Of a stretch of 16,559 nt of DNA, positions 13,089 to 16,559 are shown one piece after another. This stretch comes from DASTHV01 sp035718045. GTDB taxonomy: Bacteria > Patescibacteriota > Saccharimonadia > Saccharimonadales > UBA10212. Made by a program: the position numbers and the translations under genes. Each line of letters begins with the position of its first letter. The stretch's first letter is position 1. The notes under the pieces were generated by a model, which was not told the origin of the DNA, ran no database searches, and saw only the letters and a program-made list of their open reading frames with translations. The stretch lies in NCBI GenBank assembly GCA_035718045.1, contig DASTHV010000027.1, positions 1 to 16,559 on the forward strand, read 5' to 3'.

Positions 13089-13604
13089 TCACTCGTTAGC
13101 CGCGGTATTTTGAGATCTTTCCTCCCATTCCACCAGGATTTCGGAGGTCGACTGGCCGGGCCGGTCGGCTACGGGAATCTGCCATTCATCGTTCGCCGCC
13201 ATCGCTTCTTCGCATTCGCCAATGCGCTCTTCAATCAATTGGAGAATAGAAGGGTCAACATTTTCCTGCTCATGAGCCTCTAGCGCCATCCGGAATTGTT
13301 CCCGGGCCTCCATAAATAAACTCCGGTCCATATAACTTCTGCCACGGTCGTAAAATACTCTAGAGAAATCGTTGTTGGTCCTAGACAGCTCAAATGCTGA
13401 ATTGAAGCTTTGGCGCGCTTCTTTGTGGGCGCCAACCGCCGTATAGCCAAGCGCCAGACGGCGGAAAACATAGTGTTGCATCTGTCTGTCTTTGACCGGT
13501 TGCTCGGTTAAGATCGAGCGGTATATATCAATAGCCAAATCACTGCCTTCATAAAGGGCTTGATCCGCGCTGTTAAGACTTTCGCCGATGATTCGCCAGT
13601 TCAT
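13089..13604 (-). CDS. TPR-like helical repeat protein
   Basis: The 171-residue soluble protein contains at least two helix-turn-helix units of TPR type: LALGYTAVGAHKEARQSFNSAFELS and FYDRGRSYMDRSLFMEAREQFRMALEA (about 50-115), preceded by a less regular unit. TPR repeats are protein-docking surfaces, so a partner role is likely, but the partner is unknown. The start is supported by a Shine-Dalgarno (AAGGAAGG on the minus strand, within about 3 nt of the ATG). GC is about 45 %, like the surroundings and unlike the related-looking gene just upstream. A 16-bp inverted repeat lies between the two. Confidence 0.75.
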   Translation of the reverse strand: MNWRIIGESLNSADQALYEGSDLAIDIYRSILTEQPVKDRQMQHYVFRRLALGYTAVGAHKEARQSFNSAFELSRTNNDFSRVFYDRGRSYMDRSLFMEAREQFRMALEAHEQENVDPSILQLIEERIGECEEAMAANDEWQIPVADRPGQSTSEILVEWEERSQNTAANE

Positions 13605-13630
13605 AGCCTTCCTTACTTAAAGTTTACGTT

Positions 13631-13664
13631 GTCCAGGCGGGAGGCAGATGCCTCCCGCCTGGAC
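13631..13664. repeat. 16-bp perfect GC-rich inverted repeat between two TPR-like genes
   Basis: GTCCAGGCGGGAGGCA (13631-13646) and its exact complement (13649-13664) are separated by only GA, giving a very stable hairpin. It begins about 7 nt after the stop of the 138-residue gene on the minus strand and ends about 27 nt before the next start. No T-run follows on either strand, so it resembles the tail-less terminators proposed for high-GC bacteria, or an mRNA-stabilising or attenuating hairpin. It marks the edge of the high-GC island. Confidence 0.8.
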
Positions 13665-13671
13665 GATTCCG

Positions 13672-14088
13672 CTAGAGCGCCCTCGAGAGGCGGTGCCGGC
13701 CGTGTAGCCAGTTGCCTAGCCAGTGCAGCAGCAGCTGATACGGCCAGGGGTTGGGGTGTCGGCAGTTCCAGTCGATCTCATGCAGGACGTCGTCGGCCAT
13801 GTCGACTGCCGGCCAGTACTCCTTGCGGTCGGCAGGCAGCAGATCGATGGCCATCTGGGCGTATCTCTTCGCGCGGGGCAGGTCGCCCAGCATGTACTCG
13901 GCCTGAGCCAAGTAGGCGTGCGCCCGGCCACCATCTTCGTTCGATACGGCCCCCAGAGCGCAGAGCAGCAGCTCGCTGCGTGCCTGCTTCCAGTCCTTCT
14001 GGCGGGCAAAACGCTTCGCCCGCTCGATGACCTCGTTCACCGCCGCGGTGCTTGCCGGATTACCTCCGGCCGCGCGCCTTGGCATCAT
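13672..14088 (-). CDS. TPR-like protein in a high-GC island
   Basis: The 138-residue protein has a basic N-terminus (MMPRRAAGG) and a helical core. One unit, AYLAQAEYMLGDLPRAKRYAQMAIDLLP, fits a TPR; another, RAKRFARQKDWKQARSELLL, is likely. The C-terminal 40 residues are Trp/His/Leu rich with no recognised motif. By hand count, 13681-14100 is about 66 % GC against about 45 % in the adjacent TPR gene and 35 % just beyond. GGAGGT lies 6 nt before the ATG, a stronger ribosome site than its neighbours have. High GC also opens long frames on the other strand here, but none has a start signal or a recognisable protein. Probable acquisition from a high-GC donor. Function unknown. Confidence 0.65.
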   Translation of the reverse strand: MMPRRAAGGNPASTAAVNEVIERAKRFARQKDWKQARSELLLCALGAVSNEDGGRAHAYLAQAEYMLGDLPRAKRYAQMAIDLLPADRKEYWPAVDMADDVLHEIDWNCRHPNPWPYQLLLHWLGNWLHGRHRLSRAL

Positions 14089-14128
14089 TCAGGGACCTCC
14101 GTCTCCGTAGGTTTAGCAGAACTAACAT

Positions 14129-14157
14129 ATAATAACATAATTTAACACCTTAGGCAA
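14129..14157 (-). promoter_or_regulatory. Promoter of the high-GC TPR-like gene
   Basis: On the minus strand, TTGCCT (14157-14152) and TATTAT (14134-14129) are separated by exactly 17 bp, a near-consensus housekeeping promoter. It predicts a leader of roughly 30 nt that contains the GGAGGT ribosome site, unlike the leaderless arrangement of neighbouring genes. Confidence 0.6.
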
Positions 14158-14178
14158 TCGCTCTATAGGAGTCCATTC

Positions 14179-14187
14179 TGATATAAT
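14179..14187 (+). promoter_or_regulatory. Extended -10 promoter of glyS
   Basis: TGATATAAT (TATAAT at 14182-14187) ends 10 nt before ATG 14198. It is identical to the nonamer before the pseudo-kinase operon. It predicts a leader of only a few nucleotides, and no Shine-Dalgarno sequence is present. Confidence 0.7.
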
Positions 14188-14197
14188 TTGATTTAAG

Positions 14198-15496
14198 ATG
14201 GAGTCAAAACCGACAATGGAAGATATTGTCAGTCTCGCTAAAAGAAGAGGCTTTATTTATCAGGGCAGCGAGATTTACGGCGGCCTGGCCGGCACTTATG
14301 ATTACGGCCCGCTAGGTACTTTACTAAAACGTAACATCGTCGCCGAGTGGCTCAAGTTTTTTGTGGATGGCTGGGGCGATATGTACCAGATTGATAGCGC
14401 CATTTTGATGAATCCAAAGGTCTGGCAGGCCAGCGGCCACGTTGATACGTTTACCGATCCGCTGGTGGAATGCAGCAATTGTCACAGCCGCCAGCGGGCC
14501 GATAAGATAAAGGGCGACAAGTGCCCGGCCTGCGGCAAAGCCGGCACCTTCGGCCAAGCCCGCCAATTTAACCTGATGTTCAAGACCAATGCCGGACCAC
14601 TTGAGGATGAAAACTCAGCGGTTTATCTGCGGCCAGAGACGGCCCAGGGCATGTTCACTAATTACAAAAATATCTTAGATAGTTTTTATCCGGACCTGCC
14701 GTTCGGTATCGCCCAGGTAGGTAAAGCTTTCCGTAACGAGATCAGCCCGCGTGACTTTTTGTTCCGCACCCGCGAGTTCGAAATCATGGAGTTCGAGTTT
14801 TTCATAAAAGAATCGGACTGGGAGCCCAAGTTTGAAAAATGGCGCAAAGATATGCATAGCTGGTTCAAGCACCTCGGTCTGGACGTGGAAAAGATCAAGG
14901 AACTAGAAGTCCCGGCAGAAGATAGGGCACATTACAGCAAGCGTACTATCGACTTTTTGTACGATTTCCCATCTTTGGGCTTTGACGAAGTCGGCGGCCT
15001 GGCTTACCGCACCGATTTCGACCTAAAAAAACACCAAGAACATTCCGGCAAAGATATGAGCTACCGGCCCAAAGACGGCAGTGAACCGTTTATCCCTCAC
15101 GTCATCGAACCTACCTTCGGCGTCGACCGCAACTTCTTGGCCGTTTTATGCCAGGCTTACAGCCAGGACGAACAGGGCGGGGAAAAGCGCGTTTTCTTGA
15201 AACTTCCGTCACACTTAGCCCCTGTCAAAGTCGCCGTTTTCCCGTTATTAAAGAACAAGCCGGAATTGGTAGAAAAGGCTCGCGAAGTTTACAAAACCCT
15301 GCGCAAGCAGGTACAGGGCGAGGTTATGTGGGATGACAACGGCAACATCGGCAAACGCTACCGCCGCCAGGACGAAATCGGCACCCCGTACTGTGTCACG
15401 ATCGACTTCCAGAGCCTGGAAGACGACACCGTCACTGTCCGTCACCGCGACACCACCGAACAAACCCGCCAAAAAAACTCCGAACTATCCTTATAG
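14198..15496 (+). CDS. glyS: Glycyl-tRNA synthetase, single-chain dimeric type
   Basis: The 432-residue class II enzyme charges tRNA-Gly with glycine. Start-region motifs include RRGFIYQGSEIYGGLAGTYDYGPLG (16-40, in the family N-terminus). A zinc ribbon is formed by Cys92, Cys95, Cys109 and Cys112. VYLRPETAQGMFTNY (142-156), motif 2 FRNEISPRDFLFRTREFE (178-195) and motif 3 EPTFGVDRNFLAVL (304-317) form the active site, and a C-terminal anticodon-binding domain runs from about 335. This is the alpha2 form seen in archaea, eukaryotes and some bacteria, not the alpha2-beta2 glyQ/glyS form. At 432 residues it is near the short end for bacterial members. It has its own promoter and starts a new transcription unit. 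Confidence 0.96.
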   Translation: MESKPTMEDIVSLAKRRGFIYQGSEIYGGLAGTYDYGPLGTLLKRNIVAEWLKFFVDGWGDMYQIDSAILMNPKVWQASGHVDTFTDPLVECSNCHSRQRADKIKGDKCPACGKAGTFGQARQFNLMFKTNAGPLEDENSAVYLRPETAQGMFTNYKNILDSFYPDLPFGIAQVGKAFRNEISPRDFLFRTREFEIMEFEFFIKESDWEPKFEKWRKDMHSWFKHLGLDVEKIKELEVPAEDRAHYSKRTIDFLYDFPSLGFDEVGGLAYRTDFDLKKHQEHSGKDMSYRPKDGSEPFIPHVIEPTFGVDRNFLAVLCQAYSQDEQGGEKRVFLKLPSHLAPVKVAVFPLLKNKPELVEKAREVYKTLRKQVQGEVMWDDNGNIGKRYRRQDEIGTPYCVTIDFQSLEDDTVTVRHRDTTEQTRQKNSELSL

Positions 15497-15528
15497 TCAT
15501 GAAAAACAGGGACCATTATAAAATGCTA

Positions 15529-15556
15529 TTGAAAATAGTATAAAATAGGTTATAAT
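15529..15556 (+). promoter_or_regulatory. Strong promoter of the acidic hypothetical gene
   Basis: TTGAAA (15529-15534) and TATAAT (15551-15556) with a 16-bp spacer form the best full promoter in the window. The -10 box ends 7 nt before ATG 15564, so the mRNA should begin at the start codon. A short inverted repeat, CTATT-GAA-AATAG (15526-15538), overlaps the -35 and could be an operator. Confidence 0.75.
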
Positions 15557-15563
15557 ATGAATT

Positions 15564-16226
15564 ATGCGTGAGCCTAAAGAACCTGGTTTAGCCAGTCATG
15601 AACCGATTACTGATGCACAAAAAAGACGTATCGGCGAAGCCTTAACCTCTGACATTAAGGCTGCACTAGTTTATGAAAGCATTAATGGTATACAACATCC
15701 AGATGTATGGGCCTTTGACGTAGAAAATTCCACCGACCTTATGGATGACGAAGGATATCTGCCGACCGCGATCGGGATAGGTCAGGATGAGCATGAAGAG
15801 ACACCTACAACCCGCAGCTACCGTGCTATGGTCACCAGAGTCGGCTTGGAGAGGGGCGCAGTAAAAACATATGATTACAAGATTATTATGCGCAAAAACA
15901 CCCAGGAAGTTTTAGATGTAAGATTAGGTCTAACAACCCCTGAAATAATTGAAGCCATCCGCGAAATGGCAAACACAAGTTTTGATGAGTTTGACGAAGG
16001 CCGTGATGCGTATAGCCGTGGCCGATATACTGACCCCATCATGAGGATGTCTGAGTTAACACGGATGGAACTGCAAAGTCAATGGGACAGAGGCGAATGC
16101 AGCAGTTCGGAAGCCGAAGATCTTATTTCAGCTTTAGATCATGCTGTTCCTGGCCTGTCTGTGGCAGAGCTCCAAGCACGCTCTTGGGCTGCAGACCGTG
16201 TTACCGATGATCAAATAGAGTCATAG
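15564..16226 (+). CDS. Acidic hypothetical protein
   Basis: A 220-residue protein of no family I recognise. It has no signal peptide, membrane segment or cysteine cluster. It is acidic and mixed alpha/beta in look: residues about 15-60 suggest helix and strand (ALVYESING, DVWAFDVENS), about 70-120 carry strands (YRAMVTRVGLERGAVKTYDYKIIMRKN) and the C-terminal third is helical and rich in Glu, Asp and Ser. The strong, correctly spaced promoter, long open frame and conserved-looking composition argue for a real gene. It stands between glyS and a Nudix gene, 67 nt and 33 nt away. No function can be proposed. Confidence 0.72.
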   Translation: MREPKEPGLASHEPITDAQKRRIGEALTSDIKAALVYESINGIQHPDVWAFDVENSTDLMDDEGYLPTAIGIGQDEHEETPTTRSYRAMVTRVGLERGAVKTYDYKIIMRKNTQEVLDVRLGLTTPEIIEAIREMANTSFDEFDEGRDAYSRGRYTDPIMRMSELTRMELQSQWDRGECSSSEAEDLISALDHAVPGLSVAELQARSWAADRVTDDQIES

Positions 16227-16259
16227 ATAATCTGTAGAGAAATAACTAAAATTAAAAAG

Positions 16260-16559
16260 ATGAAAAAAGAATCGAACAATAACCGCTCAATGCTCAATCG
16301 GTCCGCTAAACATTTTGTCGACCCTGAGACGCGATTTAAATTAATTCTGTCGGTATACGTGATTATGATTCGGGAGGGCAAAATATTGTTGCTGCGCCGG
16401 GCTAACACTGGTTATGAAGACGGTAATTATGGTCTGCCTTCCGGTCACGCCGACGGCGGCGAAACCAGCAGGGCAGCTACCGCGCGAGAGGCAAAGGAAG
16501 AGGCCGGCGTGACTATAAAACCCGGTGATCTTAAACTGGCTCATTGCATGCACCGCCTC
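16260..16559 (+). CDS. Nudix hydrolase, N-terminal part
   Basis: One hundred codons are present before the window ends. After an Asn-rich N-terminus (MKKESNNNRS), LSVYVIMIREGKILLLRRANTGYEDG is the first strands of a Nudix fold. The complete Nudix box G-x5-E-x7-RE-A-x-EE-x-G-V runs from GHADGGE through REAKEEAGV (about 65-87), with every metal-binding Glu in place. Such enzymes cleave nucleoside diphosphates linked to another group, for example damaged nucleotides; the substrate cannot be read. The start at 16260 is chosen because TAAAAT (16247-16252) lies 7 nt upstream, the same geometry as other promoters here; an internal Met at codon 11 is an alternative. The 3' end is missing. Confidence 0.9.
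   Translation, partial: MKKESNNNRSMLNRSAKHFVDPETRFKLILSVYVIMIREGKILLLRRANTGYEDGNYGLPSGHADGGETSRAATAREAKEEAGVTIKPGDLKLAHCMHRL

Noticed and set aside
13084..13094. GAGTG-T-CACTC palindrome at the recO/TPR convergence
   Set aside because: It is only 5 bp per arm with a single central base, leaving at most a 3-bp stem. It has no T-run and is too weak for a terminator.
13560..14145. Long plus-strand open frames of 140-156 codons across the high-GC island
   Set aside because: High GC removes stop codons by chance. These frames give Arg/Ser/Ala-rich or unstructured products with no ribosome site, while the minus-strand frame has a promoter, GGAGGT and TPR-like helices.

Overview
The window most likely comes from a candidate-phyla-radiation (Patescibacteria) bacterium. 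Saccharibacteria/TM7 is the best guess, made by inference from gene content and style and not from any phylogenetic marker I could test. Supporting observations: GC near 45-50 %, standard genetic code, very tight gene packing with ATGA and TAATG overlaps, an FtsEX-PcsB-like cell-wall hydrolase set, a single-chain glycyl-tRNA synthetase, and several promoters whose -10 box lies only 7-11 nt before the start codon, implying leaderless mRNAs.

Layout. (1) 1-3882, envelope block: the end of ftsE, ftsX, a secreted coiled-coil/CHAP peptidoglycan hydrolase (PcsB type), a 90-bp long-armed inverted repeat, and an S41 C-terminal processing peptidase with its own promoter. FtsEX normally drives such hydrolases at the division site, so the order is functionally coherent. 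(2) 3954-5906: CTP synthase pyrG, then a small charged protein built on an internal repeat. (3) 5910-7394, minus strand: ribosomal protein L27 behind a TRM11-like methyltransferase. This pair is divergent from a multi-pass membrane protein, and both directions appear to share one overlapping -10 element in a 30-bp intergenic region. (4) 7425-10304, plus-strand operon: flippase-like membrane protein, xseA, xseB (exonuclease VII) and a membrane-anchored FAM173-like methyltransferase, all overlapping by 1-4 nt, ended by an intrinsic terminator and four heptamer repeats. (5) 10469-11182: a single-pass surface protein. (6) 11240-13085, plus-strand operon: a histidine-kinase-like protein whose phospho-acceptor His is Asn, a stand-alone receiver with its phospho-Asp intact, and recO, joined by ATGA overlaps. 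(7) 13089-14088, minus strand: two TPR-like genes. The second lies in an island of about 66 % GC bounded on one side by a 16-bp perfect inverted repeat. (8) 14198-16559, plus strand: glyS, an unrecognised acidic protein, and the start of a Nudix hydrolase cut by the window end.

Most promising for follow-up: the pseudo-kinase/receiver/RecO operon, the high-GC island with its hairpin, the rod-like inverted repeat before the S41 peptidase gene, the shared divergent -10 element, and the recurring leaderless-promoter geometry. I saw no tRNA, rRNA, CRISPR array, transposase or phage gene. No stretch longer than 300 bases lacks a gene.
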